Positions 10,447 through 21,521 are shown, counted from the stretch's first letter. The stretch: 64,000 nt of DNA from an uncultured Erythrobacter sp. (GCA_947502815.1 CANNBH010000001.1:1364001-1428000), one strand, 5' to 3'. Notes: generated from the letters alone by a model not told the origin. Translations and numbers: made by a program.

Positions 10447-10977
10447 CTAAGGAACCGCGATCATATGGGCGATCATGCGGTTGCCTTCAAAGACCGCGCG
10501 GTCTTCCACATTGGTATCGTCGACAAAGACAAAATCGAACACGCCATCGGCGTTGCTGTCGCTGTGCAGCATGACGATGTACATATCGCCGCTATCAGGC
10601 GCGGGATTCAAGGTGATCGAAACGTCTTTGTTCGTCCCGCTTTCAACAAAGCTGTAGCCCGCGACATAATCGCCATTGGGTGCGCCATCGATAAACGGAT
10701 GCATGACAAGCCAACCATCGCTTTCGATATGCACTTCTGCAAATGTTAGCGTTGTGCCGTCGCCCCGGCGCAGATAGGCGCGGTCTTGGGTGATGCGCTT
10801 TTCTGTGTAGGTCCTATCCTCATCGCTGCGAGCGACATCCTCTACCTTGATCCAATTCGCTTCACCATTTCCAAGGGTGATGCCGCTGGAACTATCCTGC
10901 GCGGTCACGGATGGTGTTAGAAACGCCGCCGCTGTCAAAACCGCGCCCCATTGCAGCAAGCCTCTGTCCATCGTCAT
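10447..10977 (-). CDS. Hypothetical secreted protein, DUF7282-like
   Basis: Signal peptide then VHIESDGWLVMHPFIDGAPNGDYVAGYSFVESGTNKDVSITL...DSNADGVFDF. Confidence 0.65.
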   Translation of the reverse strand: MTMDRGLLQWGAVLTAAAFLTPSVTAQDSSSGITLGNGEANWIKVEDVARSDEDRTYTEKRITQDRAYLRRGDGTTLTFAEVHIESDGWLVMHPFIDGAPNGDYVAGYSFVESGTNKDVSITLNPAPDSGDMYIVMLHSDSNADGVFDFVFVDDTNVEDRAVFEGNRMIAHMIAVP

Positions 10978-11052
10978 CCCCTCTCATTCTCTATAGGGGC
11001 AATCTGGCATAACCTGCAGCAAAGCGAAAGTGAGGGTGTGAGGTGGTAGGTC

Positions 11053-13380
11053 TCACCCCGCCAAAGTCACAAAACTATCAATCACGCGCTTTTCGCCGGC
11101 TTCTTCAAACTGGATCGTCAGCTTGTTGCCTTCCTGATCGATCACGCACCCCGTGCCGAATTTTGCATGCTGGACCATCGCGCCGATCGTTATGTCGCTT
11201 CGCGGTTTTGCGGCAAAACTGGCGGCGGAGCGGCCCGGTTCTGCCAGCCGCTGTTGCTGTGTTTCATACCCGGTGGAAACGGCGCGCCGCCATCCGGGGC
11301 CGCGCGTTTGCGCGCGGTCGGGGCGGTCGCGGGCGACATGGGCAAAGGGATCTTCGTTTTCGGACCAGTTTGCCCGCCACAAGGATTCGCCGCCTGACAT
11401 GGTGCTTTCCTGATCGATGTGTTCATCCGGCAGTTCTTCGATAAAACGGGAAGGGATGGAGCTGGTCCATTGGCCGTAAATTCGCCGGTTCGCCGCATGC
11501 AGGATGATGCATTGCCGCCGCGCGCGCGTGATCGCGACATAGGCGAGGCGGCGTTCCTCTTCGAGACTGGCGAGGCCCCCTTCGTCGATAGCGCGCTGGC
11601 TGGGGAAGACGCCTTCCTCCCAACCGACGCAGAACACATTGTCAAACTCCAGGCCCTTCGCGCCGTGGATGGTCATAATTGTCACGGTTTCCTCTGAATC
11701 GCCGCGATCATTGTCCATGACCAGGCTGACATGTTCGAGGAAATCGCCCAGCGTTTCATATTCCTCCATGGCCCGTGCGAGTTCGGAAAGGTTTTCTGCC
11801 CGGCCCGCGCTTTCTGCGCTGCGGTCGTTCGACAGCATGTCGTTATACCCGCTCTCATCCAAGACGAGCCGCAGCAGGTCAGCTGGCGTCATGACTTCGG
11901 CCGCCTCGCGCCAGCTTAGGAAATAGCGCAGCAATCCGCCGATTGTGTTGGCCGCACGCTTGGGCAATTCATCGCTGTCCGCCAATTGCAGTGATGCAGC
12001 GGCCAGCGGCTGCTGCGTCGCGCGCGCGTGTTGGTGCATTTTTTCGAGCGTCTTGGAGCCGAGCCCGCGTTTGGGTTGATTGTAAATCCGCTCAAACGCC
12101 AGATCATCTTGCGGCTGCGCAATGACGCGCAGATAGGCAAGGGCATCGCGAATTTCTGCGCGCTCGTAGAAACGAAACCCGCCGATGATCCGGTAATTGA
12201 CGCCAATTTGGATAAAGCGATCTTCAAATTCGCGCGTTTGATATTGGGCGCGCACGAGGATCGCGATCCGATCAAGCGGCGCGCCTTCGCGTTCAAGCCG
12301 CTCAATCTCTTCACCAACCCGGCGCGCTTCCTCTGGAGCATCCCACACGCCGATCACGCGGACTTTATCGCCGCCCGTCGTCTCTGTCCAAAGCGTCTTT
12401 TCATGGCGTTCGCTGTTGGCGCCAATCAATCCCGATGCCGCGCCCAGAATATGCGGGGTGGAGCGGTAATTCTGTTCCAACCTAACCACATGCGCGCCGG
12501 GAAAATCCTTTTCAAACCGCAGGATATTGGCAACCTCTGCCCCGCGCCATGAATAGATGGATTGATCATCGTCGCCGACCACGCAAATGTTCTTGTGGCT
12601 TTGCGCAAGCAGGCGCAGCCACAGATATTGGACCGCGTTGGTGTCCTGATATTCATCGACAAGGATGTATTTAAAGCGGCTCTGATATTCCGCCAAAACG
12701 TCGTTGTGCGCGCGAAAAATGTTGAGCACATGCAGCATCAGATCGCCAAAATCGCACGCATTCAGCGCCTTCATCCGGTCCTGATACTGCTTGTACATCT
12801 CTTGACCGCGACCATTGGCATAGGCCTCGCTTTCGCCTGCGTCCAAATCGTCTGGGTTCAAACCCCGGTTCTTCCACTTGTCGATCAGGCCAGCCAATTG
12901 CCGGGCAGGCCAGCGTTTATCGTCAATCTCATTGGTGGCGATAAGCTGTTTGAGCAGCCGCAATTGATCGTCGGTGTCGATGATGGTGTAGTTCGATTGC
13001 AATCCGACCAATTCGGCATGGCGGCGCAGCATTTTGGCGCAGATCGAATGGAACGTGCCAAGCCATTGTATCCCCTCGCTGCCGGGCCCCAAATGTTGCC
13101 CGACCCGGTCGCGCATTTCCCGCGCGGCCTTATTGGTGAAGGTCACGCACAAAATCTGGCTGGGCCAAGCGCGCCGCATCGCCACCAAATGCGCCAATCG
13201 CGCGGTGAGGGCGGCGGTTTTTCCGGTGCCAGCCCCGGCGAGCATCAAAACGGGACCTTCGGTGGTGAGCACAGCGTCGCGTTGCGGCGAGTTGAGCTGC
13301 GCCGCATACGCCGGAATGGTTTCGCTAGGCGCGCTTTCAGCAAGGCCGGAAGGGCTGGACAGGGTAGAGTTTTCGCTCAT
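11053..13380 (-). CDS. uvrD: UvrD/PcrA-type ATP-dependent DNA helicase
   Basis: LNSPQRDAVLTTEGPVLMLAGAGTGKTAALTARLAHL, VDEYQDTN, VGDDDQSIYSWRGA, TIHGAKGLEF, VAITRAR; C-terminal Tudor-like KFGTGCVIDQEGNKLTIQFEEAGEKRV. Confidence 0.95.
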   Translation of the reverse strand: MSENSTLSSPSGLAESAPSETIPAYAAQLNSPQRDAVLTTEGPVLMLAGAGTGKTAALTARLAHLVAMRRAWPSQILCVTFTNKAAREMRDRVGQHLGPGSEGIQWLGTFHSICAKMLRRHAELVGLQSNYTIIDTDDQLRLLKQLIATNEIDDKRWPARQLAGLIDKWKNRGLNPDDLDAGESEAYANGRGQEMYKQYQDRMKALNACDFGDLMLHVLNIFRAHNDVLAEYQSRFKYILVDEYQDTNAVQYLWLRLLAQSHKNICVVGDDDQSIYSWRGAEVANILRFEKDFPGAHVVRLEQNYRSTPHILGAASGLIGANSERHEKTLWTETTGGDKVRVIGVWDAPEEARRVGEEIERLEREGAPLDRIAILVRAQYQTREFEDRFIQIGVNYRIIGGFRFYERAEIRDALAYLRVIAQPQDDLAFERIYNQPKRGLGSKTLEKMHQHARATQQPLAAASLQLADSDELPKRAANTIGGLLRYFLSWREAAEVMTPADLLRLVLDESGYNDMLSNDRSAESAGRAENLSELARAMEEYETLGDFLEHVSLVMDNDRGDSEETVTIMTIHGAKGLEFDNVFCVGWEEGVFPSQRAIDEGGLASLEEERRLAYVAITRARRQCIILHAANRRIYGQWTSSIPSRFIEELPDEHIDQESTMSGGESLWRANWSENEDPFAHVARDRPDRAQTRGPGWRRAVSTGYETQQQRLAEPGRSAASFAAKPRSDITIGAMVQHAKFGTGCVIDQEGNKLTIQFEEAGEKRVIDSFVTLAG

Positions 13381-13686
13381 GGCAGTAGGTGAACAATTAG
13401 AGAACAAGTTATCATATGGCAAGATCGCATATTGCCAGCAAACTTGCACCACAGGCGCCGCTTACGTCCCCGGAAATTTGCCCCAAAGTTCCGCAATCTT
13501 CGCTTCACCACGTTTTTGCCCCACCTCTCGCCAAGCCGTGTTTGCCGCGCGGCACAGGTGTGGGCGAGCTGTTTCAAAGGTCTGGAATTGCTGCTATTTA
13601 AACGTGTGTCCGGAGCAGGGGGAACCGTCTCGCCGGATTGGTCCATGTTCGTTCACGCTTGGGATTGGTCAATAGGAGAACCCCCA

Positions 13687-14058
13687 ATGCGTACTTCCCA
13701 CATATACCTGTTTGGTGTCGCAATCGCGACGGTCGCCCTTGTCGCGTCTGCACCCAGTGCGGCATCGCCCAACGTCATCCCCGTAATTGTCCAAGCGGGG
13801 ACGGAGGCGAGCCCCGACATGAGCGCCGAGCAACGCGCCGAATTCAGCAGCTGGCCCAGTGAACAGCAGGCGCAATATGAATTGTGGCCCGCCGAAACAC
13901 AGGGATATTACTGGACGCTGCCGCGGCCTCGTCAAATTCTATTCTGGCAGCTTAGCGATGAGGACAAGATCGCTCTCACCGCGATGACCGGGCCTGAACG
14001 CGACAGTGCGTGGAGCCAGATCGAACAGCGCGCTGTGAAGCCGCCGACTGACGGGTAA
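13687..14058 (+). CDS. Hypothetical secreted protein
   Basis: Signal peptide MRTSHIYLFGVAIATVALVASAPSAAS; W-rich repeats (SSWPSEQQAQYELWPAETQGYYWTLP). Confidence 0.65.
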   Translation: MRTSHIYLFGVAIATVALVASAPSAASPNVIPVIVQAGTEASPDMSAEQRAEFSSWPSEQQAQYELWPAETQGYYWTLPRPRQILFWQLSDEDKIALTAMTGPERDSAWSQIEQRAVKPPTDG

Positions 14059-14116
14059 GCCCGCCCGAACTCCCTCCCGCGCTATGGTGGTCAAGCGGGG
14101 AGGTGCCAGCGCCCTC

Positions 14117-14707
14117 TCACATATCGGCGATTGGCGTTTCGGAGCCGGGTGTTTCGGTGGGGGCGGGCTCTCGCTGTAACAGCGTGAGCCTGCCCTTACC
14201 GATCCGGCGCGATGTATCGATGGTAAAGCCTTTGATATCGGGCTCTTCGTTAAACGCTGTTTCTAGCGCGATCCATGTCGCATCGCTGATCCAATCGAGG
14301 CGCAGCAATCGGTCGAGCGCAACCTCGCCTGCGCCTGTGTTATAGGGCGGATCGATCAGCATCAGGTCCACCGGCTCCCGCGCGGGGCGCATTTGCATAA
14401 CAGACCCGGTTTCAACCGTGCAGCGCGCGCGCGCATCCAGCGTGTCAATATTGGCGCGGATCGTGTCCACCGCGGCCCGGTCTTGCTCCACAAACAGGCA
14501 ATGCGCCGCGCCGCGCGATAGAGCCTCCAGCCCCAAGGCTCCCGACCCAGCGAACAGATCGGCGACGCGCAATTCTTCAAAACTGCCAAGCCTGCTGGTT
14601 AGCATGGAAAACAGAGTTTCGCGCGTGCGGTCGGCCGTGGGACGGGTTGCGTCGCCTTTCGGCGCGGATATTTTGCGCCCCCTCCATTCACCCGCGATAA
14701 TCCTCAT
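14117..14707 (-). CDS. rsmD: 16S rRNA (guanine(966)-N(2))-methyltransferase RsmD
   Basis: MRIIAGEWRGRKISAPKGDATRPTADRTRETLFSML...LFAGSGALGLEALSRGA...LIDPPYNTG. Confidence 0.95.
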   Translation of the reverse strand: MRIIAGEWRGRKISAPKGDATRPTADRTRETLFSMLTSRLGSFEELRVADLFAGSGALGLEALSRGAAHCLFVEQDRAAVDTIRANIDTLDARARCTVETGSVMQMRPAREPVDLMLIDPPYNTGAGEVALDRLLRLDWISDATWIALETAFNEEPDIKGFTIDTSRRIGKGRLTLLQREPAPTETPGSETPIADM

Positions 14708-15492
14708 TTGCGTGAACCCTTTAGAGTAGAGACAAACCGGTCGAGATCGCCTTTGCGAATTTGCACCGCTTGGCCGCGGCCCAGATCGGCCAGTTCAAAT
14801 GGGCCATAGGCAGTGCGGATCAGGCGGTTTACCTCAAGACCCAGGTGTTCAAGTACCCGGCGCACCTCGCGGTTTTTGCCTTCGGTGATGGACATTTCGA
14901 TCCATTGATTGCGGCCGCCCGATTTGCTGGTGCTGCGTTCTTTGTTGGCGTCGATGGAGCCATAGCGCACGCCGTCGATTTCTATCCCTTCGGCAAGCGC
15001 TTCCAATTCTTCCTGAGCGACATCGCCAAAGACGCGGGCGCGGTAGGTGCGCGGAATACCGCTAGCGGGCAATTCCATCTGGCGTTTCAACCCGCCATCA
15101 TTGGTGAGCAACAACAGGCCTTCGGTGTTAAGATCCAGCCTGCCAATCGGCATCAACCGCGGCGTGCTTTTGGGCAGCGCGTTGACGAGCGCATCGTAGA
15201 TCGTCGGGCGTCCAGTGAAGTCCCGCTCTGCCGTAAGCAGTCCAGTTGGCTTGTGAAACGCAAACAGCTGCGATGGCTCAACCGGGCCAACCGGCTTTCC
15301 ATCGACGCTTACGCCGCTGAGGCTGGTGAGGAAGGTTGCGGGTGTTTCGACCGGTTTGCCATGAAGCGTGATGCGGCGATCATCAATCATCCGTTCCACT
15401 TCGCGGCGGCTGGCAATTCCAGCGCGGGCGAGCAATTTGGCGATACGGTCGCCCTCTGGACGATCTTCGGATTTTGATGGGTTGGTTGGCAT
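14704..15492 (-). CDS. RluB/RsuA-family pseudouridine synthase with S4 domain
   Basis: RIAKLLARAGIASRREVERMI, IGRLDLNTEGLLLLTNDGGL, EGKNREVRRVLEHLGLEVNRLIRTAYGPF; 4-nt overlap with rsmD. Confidence 0.92.
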   Translation of the reverse strand: MPTNPSKSEDRPEGDRIAKLLARAGIASRREVERMIDDRRITLHGKPVETPATFLTSLSGVSVDGKPVGPVEPSQLFAFHKPTGLLTAERDFTGRPTIYDALVNALPKSTPRLMPIGRLDLNTEGLLLLTNDGGLKRQMELPASGIPRTYRARVFGDVAQEELEALAEGIEIDGVRYGSIDANKERSTSKSGGRNQWIEMSITEGKNREVRRVLEHLGLEVNRLIRTAYGPFELADLGRGQAVQIRKGDLDRFVSTLKGSRK

Positions 15493-15606
15493 GGCGCGCG
15501 GCTACGCTCTTGGGACGACTATCGCAAGTGGTGTGTCACGCGCGTGCCATGCGCTGGCATAGCCGGGCCGGTGTGCGAATGGCGGCAGTCATAGTGATAG
15601 CCAAGA

Positions 15607-16767
15607 TCAATCGGCTGCACTCAATATGTCGCCGACAATCGCATCAAACCGGGCAATACCGCCTTCTAAAGTGCCCAAAGTCAGCTCTTTAACCGCGCCG
15701 CTTTCCAGCCCTTGCTGCCCCAATTCGGCTGCGCGAAAATCCTCGCTGGCAAAAACCCCGCCATCGAGCAGGTTCCAACTGCGCTCCCAATGATCGCGCG
15801 CTTTGTCTGTCTTGGGCTCTTCGGGGATGAGCATAAAATCCTCCACCAAAGTGTGATTGTGCGATTGCGGCATCAACACCATGATGTTCACATAATCGGG
15901 GCTGGGCACGATTATGGTGCCGGGGATAAGCTGGTACGCAAAGGTCACAAGTCGCCGCATCGCGCCCATATCGGACAGGTCGACATTCCCCATTTCTTCA
16001 AGCCGCCCAACCGCAGAGCGCATGTGGGGTCCGACAAAATCACCCGCTGTGACGCCGTCTTTGAAAAAAGGACCAATCGTATCGGCATGAAGGCGCGTCA
16101 CATGATAGCTTTCGAGGAAGGCATCCATGATCAGCTTCCAATTGCCTTTCACACTGTGCGTTTTGCGCCGGAACAGGTGGGCAGAGGGCATTCCAAAGGC
16201 CGAGAAATCCTCGCTAATCAAGCGGGCATCGGCGAAATCTGCGCCTTGATCCGGTGAAAACCAGATCAATCCGCCTGCTTCCATGCTGGGCAATTCGACA
16301 AGGCTGTGATCGCCTTTGTTGAGGTTTGGAAAGGTTTCAGGCCGGGGCAGGGCGAGCAGTTTGCCATCCAGCTTGTATGTCCAGGCGTGATAGGGACACA
16401 CCAGCCGCTTGGCGCATTGAACGCTGTCCCCTTCAACCAGCCGCGTTCCGCGATGTTGGCATACATTCAAAAAGACATGCGCGGTGCCGTCCGCGTCGCG
16501 GGTGATAAGCAAGGGCCTGCCCGTTGCGTCGTGCGGCACCGCCATGCCCGGCTGAGGCAACAACGCGCTGGGCGCGATAACCTGTGCCAGCCGATCAAAC
16601 AGCCCTGCCTTTTCGCGTTTGAAATGCTCCGGGTCGGTGTAACGGGCCGCCGGAACGGTTCCAATCGCATCAGATCCGCGTGTTTTTCCGTCCCGAATGG
16701 CATGAGCGAGTGCCAATTGGCCCTCAGTTGCGCGCAATATGGGTAAATCTGTTGCTGGCGCGTTCAT
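15607..16767 (-). CDS. Rieske [2Fe-2S] aromatic ring-hydroxylating dioxygenase alpha-subunit-like protein
   Basis: NVCQHRGTRLVEGD...LVCPYHAWTYKLDG Rieske motif; KLIMDAFLESYHVTRLHADTI mononuclear iron site. Confidence 0.92.
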   Translation of the reverse strand: MNAPATDLPILRATEGQLALAHAIRDGKTRGSDAIGTVPAARYTDPEHFKREKAGLFDRLAQVIAPSALLPQPGMAVPHDATGRPLLITRDADGTAHVFLNVCQHRGTRLVEGDSVQCAKRLVCPYHAWTYKLDGKLLALPRPETFPNLNKGDHSLVELPSMEAGGLIWFSPDQGADFADARLISEDFSAFGMPSAHLFRRKTHSVKGNWKLIMDAFLESYHVTRLHADTIGPFFKDGVTAGDFVGPHMRSAVGRLEEMGNVDLSDMGAMRRLVTFAYQLIPGTIIVPSPDYVNIMVLMPQSHNHTLVEDFMLIPEEPKTDKARDHWERSWNLLDGGVFASEDFRAAELGQQGLESGAVKELTLGTLEGGIARFDAIVGDILSAAD

Positions 16768-16853
16768 GACGGCTTTCCTATCCCCTCTATCCGGCTGTAG
16801 TGTCGCACAGCTTCGCGCGAACGCAAATCGCATCGCGCATCAGCGGAGGAAAA

Positions 16854-18566
16854 ATGTCAAAAGCCGCATTGAATGACGAAACCGGAATCTCGCGCTGGAT
16901 GGTTCTGCTTGGCTCTCTGAGGCAGCCAAAGACCGGCTATATGCTGATCTTTGGCTTTGCATCGGGCCTGCCATACGCGCTTTTGCTCGGCACGCTTTAT
17001 GCGTGGCTGACCGATGCCGAAGTGGATGTGGAGACGATGGGGGTCTTTTCCCTGATCGGCCTCGCTTATGCGTTTAAGTTCCTTTGGTCCCCTGCGCTCG
17101 ACCGGGTTGATGTCCCGATTTTGAAGCGGCTGGGTAAGCGCAAGCAATGGATCGTCACCGCGCAATTGTTGCTGGGCGTGATTTTGGTCGTACTATCTTT
17201 CCTTAACCCGCTGACATCGCTTGGCATGTTCTCTTTGCTCGCTGGGATTGGCGCCTTTGCCAGCGCGACTCAGGACGTGGTGGTCGATGCGTGGCGGGTT
17301 GATGTTGCCGATGAAAAGGCGACGATCGATATCCTCTCAACCGTCTATCAAATGGGCTACCGTACGGCGGCGTTGGTTGGCGGTGCGCTGGCGCTGTTTA
17401 TGGCGGAACGGCTGGGTTGGCCTGCGGTTTACGCTTCCATGGGCGGCATATTGTTGGTGGTTGGTTTCCTCGGCTTGTTTGCCCCGGATGCAGAACGCAG
17501 TGAGCAAGCGATGGCCGATGAACGCTCCAACCTGCTTACCTTGCGCGAACCGGGCCAGTTGCAGCCAAAAGTGCGTGCCTATGCATTGGGCGCGGTTGCG
17601 CTGCTGTGGGGCTGGGCATTGATTACGGTTTTGGTGTTCATGGTCCGCTCGCTCAATTCCGATCCCGATGCCCGGCCCGACAGCACCGCCTTTGTCAGCA
17701 CGATGGGGCCCTTGATCGTGATCGCCACGGTGGTGATCCCCAGCTTGATTGCGGGCGGGCTGGAATGGCTGCGCAAAAAGGGGCGCTATGTCGTGACCGA
17801 AAACGTGCCGGCAAAAAGCGGTTTCGACACCGCGCTTGACCACGGATACCGCGCGTTGATCCTGCCATTGGCGGAGATTATCGGGCGGCTGCGCTGGGCG
17901 GCAATTCTGGTGATTGCGCTGGTTCTGACCTACCGGATCACCGATGCGATTTGGGGCAGCTTTGCCTATCCGTTTTACCTCGGTGAGCTTGAATACACCA
18001 AGGATGAGGTCGCGATTGCGTCCAAGTTCTTCGGTGTTGGCGCGCTGCTTTTGGGCCTTGCGCTGGGCGGGTTGCTGCTGACGGTAATCGGCCGGATGAC
18101 CACGTTGACTTTGGGTGCGTTGATCGCGGCTTTGACCAACTTGCTTTACGCTGACCTCGCCATTGGCGGTGCGCGGATGCAGGCGGCCAGCGATGCGATA
18201 GGCTTCACATGGCTGACCGGATTGTTCGGCGCGGATGAGCGCCTGTCGAAATTGATGCTGACCATCGGGATGGAAAACATCGCGGTCGGCATCGCGGGCG
18301 CGGCTTTCGTCGCTTACCTGTCTAGCATCGTCGCCAAGGGGTACAGCGCAGTTCAATACGCCTTGCTATCATCGCTAACGTTGCTGGTGGGCACATTGGG
18401 CCGCCCAGCGTTGGGGCAGATGATTGAGGAACGCGGCTATTACGACGTGTTTATCCTGACGACGCTGATAGGTCTGTTCGCGGTTGTATTGTGCCTGATC
18501 GAATGGGTGCGGATTATCCGTTCGGGCCGCGCAGAGAACGCGCCGCCGCCAGAGCCAGAAGCCTAA
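16854..18566 (+). CDS. AmpG-family MFS transporter
   Basis: LIFGFASGLPYALLLGTLYAWLTDAEVDVETMGVFSLIGLAYAFKFLWSPALDRV; SATQDVVVDAWRVD; many TM segments. Confidence 0.88.
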   Translation: MSKAALNDETGISRWMVLLGSLRQPKTGYMLIFGFASGLPYALLLGTLYAWLTDAEVDVETMGVFSLIGLAYAFKFLWSPALDRVDVPILKRLGKRKQWIVTAQLLLGVILVVLSFLNPLTSLGMFSLLAGIGAFASATQDVVVDAWRVDVADEKATIDILSTVYQMGYRTAALVGGALALFMAERLGWPAVYASMGGILLVVGFLGLFAPDAERSEQAMADERSNLLTLREPGQLQPKVRAYALGAVALLWGWALITVLVFMVRSLNSDPDARPDSTAFVSTMGPLIVIATVVIPSLIAGGLEWLRKKGRYVVTENVPAKSGFDTALDHGYRALILPLAEIIGRLRWAAILVIALVLTYRITDAIWGSFAYPFYLGELEYTKDEVAIASKFFGVGALLLGLALGGLLLTVIGRMTTLTLGALIAALTNLLYADLAIGGARMQAASDAIGFTWLTGLFGADERLSKLMLTIGMENIAVGIAGAAFVAYLSSIVAKGYSAVQYALLSSLTLLVGTLGRPALGQMIEERGYYDVFILTTLIGLFAVVLCLIEWVRIIRSGRAENAPPPEPEA

Positions 18567-19855
18567 TCCGGTATCTCGTCGTTGAGTTTTAGCGCCTCGC
18601 CCGCGAGGTAGAGCGAACCTGCGATGAGAATCGGGAGGCCGTCATCTGGAACCTTCAGCACAGCATCCCGGAGGTCTTTACGCGGTATAGCGCTGTCACC
18701 GAACGCGCTTGGCGGGTGGCTATCGTGATTGGGCACTGGAACCACCGAGATGCTTCGTATGCGGTCCTCCAACGGATCCAACAACGCTCGCGGATCTTTC
18801 GCTTCGAGCATTCCGATAACCAGATGCAAGTGGCCTTCAAATGCGGCGGAGATCGCCGCTCCAGCGCTGGGATTATGTCCGCCGTCGAGCCAGACCAGCC
18901 GGGGGGGCACCCCGTCAAACAAAGGGCCTTCAAGCATGGACTGTAGACGTGCCGACCATCGTGCATTTTTAAGCCCCTCCTGGATCGACCTTGCACTGAC
19001 ATCGAAGGGGCCAGCATCAAGAAGAGCAATCGCGAGACTTGCGTTTGCTATCTGATGTTCGCCGGTTAACCAGGGCTTTGGGAGTCGCAACGATCCACGT
19101 TTTTTCGATAGATGATCAAACCCATTTGCATGGCTCTGATTTGTCCATGGCGCCACCGCGACTGCGCCAACTTTCTCAGCTTGCGCAAACGTAGCAGCTT
19201 CGCTGTCTGGTGTTTGGTCTAGAAATGCAAAAGGCACCCCAGCTTTGAGGATGCCTGCCTTCTCAAACGCAATCCGCGCCATTGGCTCTTTCGGCACGCC
19301 ATCTTCTGGCGCGAGCAGGAACTTCTCGTGATCAATCCCCAGCGCCGCAATCCCGCAGGCCGCGACCGCATCCGCTTCCAGCACATTGGTCGCATCGAAC
19401 CTGCCGCCAAGCCCGACCTCCACCACGCAGGCATCGGCTGGGGTTCGCGAAAAGGCGAGGAAGGCGGCGGCGATTGTCACTTCGAAAAAACTGGGGGCGA
19501 GGTCTTCGCCTTTATCCAGCACTTCGTTGAGAATCGCGGCCAATTCCTCATCCGAAATCAGCGTTCCGGCGATCCGAATCCGTTCATTGTAACGCACCAA
19601 ATGCGGAGACGTCGTGACATGCACCCGCTTGCCGTCCGCTTCCAACATCGCGCGCAGAAAGGCGCAGACGGAGCCTTTGCCATTGGTCCCTGCAATGTGG
19701 AACACGGGCGGCAATTTGCGATGTGGGTTGCCCAAACGCTCCATTAAAGCGCGGATCGTCTCCAGCCCCAGCCGCCCTTGCGGGACGCTGAGTGCGGACA
19801 GCCGGTCCAACTGCGCCTGAACGCGGGCATCATCTGATCGCCCGAAATCCAGCAT
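18563..19855 (-). CDS. folC: Bifunctional folylpolyglutamate synthase/dihydrofolate synthase
   Basis: FHIAGTNGKGSVCAFLRAMLEADGKRVHVTTSPHLVRYNERIRI; GLGGRFDATNV. Confidence 0.95.
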   Translation of the reverse strand: MLDFGRSDDARVQAQLDRLSALSVPQGRLGLETIRALMERLGNPHRKLPPVFHIAGTNGKGSVCAFLRAMLEADGKRVHVTTSPHLVRYNERIRIAGTLISDEELAAILNEVLDKGEDLAPSFFEVTIAAAFLAFSRTPADACVVEVGLGGRFDATNVLEADAVAACGIAALGIDHEKFLLAPEDGVPKEPMARIAFEKAGILKAGVPFAFLDQTPDSEAATFAQAEKVGAVAVAPWTNQSHANGFDHLSKKRGSLRLPKPWLTGEHQIANASLAIALLDAGPFDVSARSIQEGLKNARWSARLQSMLEGPLFDGVPPRLVWLDGGHNPSAGAAISAAFEGHLHLVIGMLEAKDPRALLDPLEDRIRSISVVPVPNHDSHPPSAFGDSAIPRKDLRDAVLKVPDDGLPILIAGSLYLAGEALKLNDEIPD

Positions 19856-19861
19856 GGGATT

Positions 19862-20713
19862 TTAGGCCGCTTCAGATGGCTGGAGGTAATCGAGCACGCC
19901 CGCGAGCGTCTCTTTCAGCTCATGCCGGGGCACAACCATATCGACCATGCCGTGCTTGTGCAGATATTCGGCGCGCTGGAACCCTTCGGGCAATTGTTCG
20001 CGGATCGTGTCTTGGATCACGCGCTGTCCGGCAAAGCCGATCAGGCAGCCGGGCTCTGCAATATGGACATCGCCCAGCATCGCATAGCTGGCCGTGACGC
20101 CGCCCGTGGTCGGGTCGGTTAGGATAACGATATAGGGCAGGCCCGCCGCCTTTAAACGCCGGGTCATAACGGTCGCACGCGGCATTTGCATAAGGGACAA
20201 AATCCCCTCCTGCATCCGCGCGCCGCCCGCCGCTGTGACGACGACATAGGGGCACTTGCGGGTCAGCGCGCGCTCTGCGCCGGCGCAAAACGCCATCCCC
20301 ACCGCCATGCCCATGGAGCCGCCCATGAAAGAGAAATCTTGCACGCCCACAACTGCCGGGCTTCCGCTGATGGTGCCAGAGCCGACGACAAACGCATCGT
20401 TATGCGGGTTCGCGGCGCGCGCGGCTTTCAATCGGTCGGTGTATTTCTTGGAATCTTTGAATTTCAGCGGGTCTTCGGTCACTTCTGGAGTGGCGACGAG
20501 GTCATACCCATCATCCAGCAGCAGGTGCAGCCGCGCATCCGCGCCAATCCGCCCGTGGTGATCGCACCGGGGACACACGCACAGATTTTCCTCATATTCA
20601 GCCACAAACAGCATTTCCTGACAGGATTTGCATTTGATCCAGAGGTCTTTTTCCGTGCTCTTCTTATCGGCGTTAAAGCCCAGAGAATTGCGGACGCGGT
20701 TGAACCAGTTCAT
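19862..20713 (-). CDS. accD: Acetyl-CoA carboxylase carboxyltransferase subunit beta
   Basis: [12 protein letters not shown]...[33 protein letters not shown] zinc ribbon; [14 protein letters not shown]. Confidence 0.97.
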   Translation of the reverse strand: MNWFNRVRNSLGFNADKKSTEKDLWIKCKSCQEMLFVAEYEENLCVCPRCDHHGRIGADARLHLLLDDGYDLVATPEVTEDPLKFKDSKKYTDRLKAARAANPHNDAFVVGSGTISGSPAVVGVQDFSFMGGSMGMAVGMAFCAGAERALTRKCPYVVVTAAGGARMQEGILSLMQMPRATVMTRRLKAAGLPYIVILTDPTTGGVTASYAMLGDVHIAEPGCLIGFAGQRVIQDTIREQLPEGFQRAEYLHKHGMVDMVVPRHELKETLAGVLDYLQPSEAA

Positions 20714-20738
20714 TTCGTTTTTCCCTTTGGTGCGCGCG

Positions 20739-21521
20739 TCAGACTTTGGCGGCCTTGATCGCGCTGACCATGGCTGATGTTAGCTCTTGTAGCTTGGCGG
20801 GGGCGTCCTTGCCAAATTCGCCGCACAATTCAACTAGAGCCGAACCGACGACGACCCCGTCTGCGTGAGCGGCAATGGCGGCGGCTTGTTCCGGGGTGCG
20901 CACGCCAAAACCAACCGCAACGGGCAGGTCGGTTGCGGCTTTCAATTTGCCAACGGCCTCTTCGATGGCGGCGGTGGCGGCTTGTTGTTTGCCCGTGATC
21001 CCTGCGACGGAAACGTAATAGAGAAACCCGCCAGAGCCATCGAGCACATGCGGCAATCGCGCGGCGTCGGTGGTGGGGGTGGCAAGGCGGATGGGGGCAA
21101 TCCCTTTGGCACGCAGAGCCGGGCCGAGCGCTTGATCTTCTTCCGGCGGAATATCGACGCAGATGACGCCATCAACGCCAGCGTCGGACGCAGATTGCGC
21201 AAACCATTCCGGCCCGCGCCGGATCATCGGATTGGCATATCCCATCAGGATAAGCGGAATGTCCGGGTGCCGCGCGCGAAAATCTGTCGCGATCTGCAAG
21301 ACATCGGCGGTGGTCGTCCCTGCGCCAAGGCTGCGAAGGTTCGCGCTTTGAATCGCAGGACCATCGGCCATCGGATCGGTAAAGGGCATGCCGAGCTCAA
21401 TCACGTCCGCGCCGCCAGCAACGAGCGCGTCGAGGTTGGCGGCGGTATCGCCATCACCAGCGGTGATGAACGCGACGAAAGCGGCGTGGGGTTTTGCGAA
21501 GGCGGATTGGAGGCGGGTCAT
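20739..21521 (-). CDS. trpA: Tryptophan synthase subunit alpha
   Basis: [52 protein letters not shown]. Confidence 0.97.
   Translation of the reverse strand: MTRLQSAFAKPHAAFVAFITAGDGDTAANLDALVAGGADVIELGMPFTDPMADGPAIQSANLRSLGAGTTTADVLQIATDFRARHPDIPLILMGYANPMIRRGPEWFAQSASDAGVDGVICVDIPPEEDQALGPALRAKGIAPIRLATPTTDAARLPHVLDGSGGFLYYVSVAGITGKQQAATAAIEEAVGKLKAATDLPVAVGFGVRTPEQAAAIAAHADGVVVGSALVELCGEFGKDAPAKLQELTSAMVSAIKAAKV

Noticed and set aside
17337-18356. 339-aa minus ORF opposite the AmpG-like permease
   Set aside because: Shadow ORF rich in Q/H/R with no family resemblance; the + strand has a clear multi-TM MFS protein.
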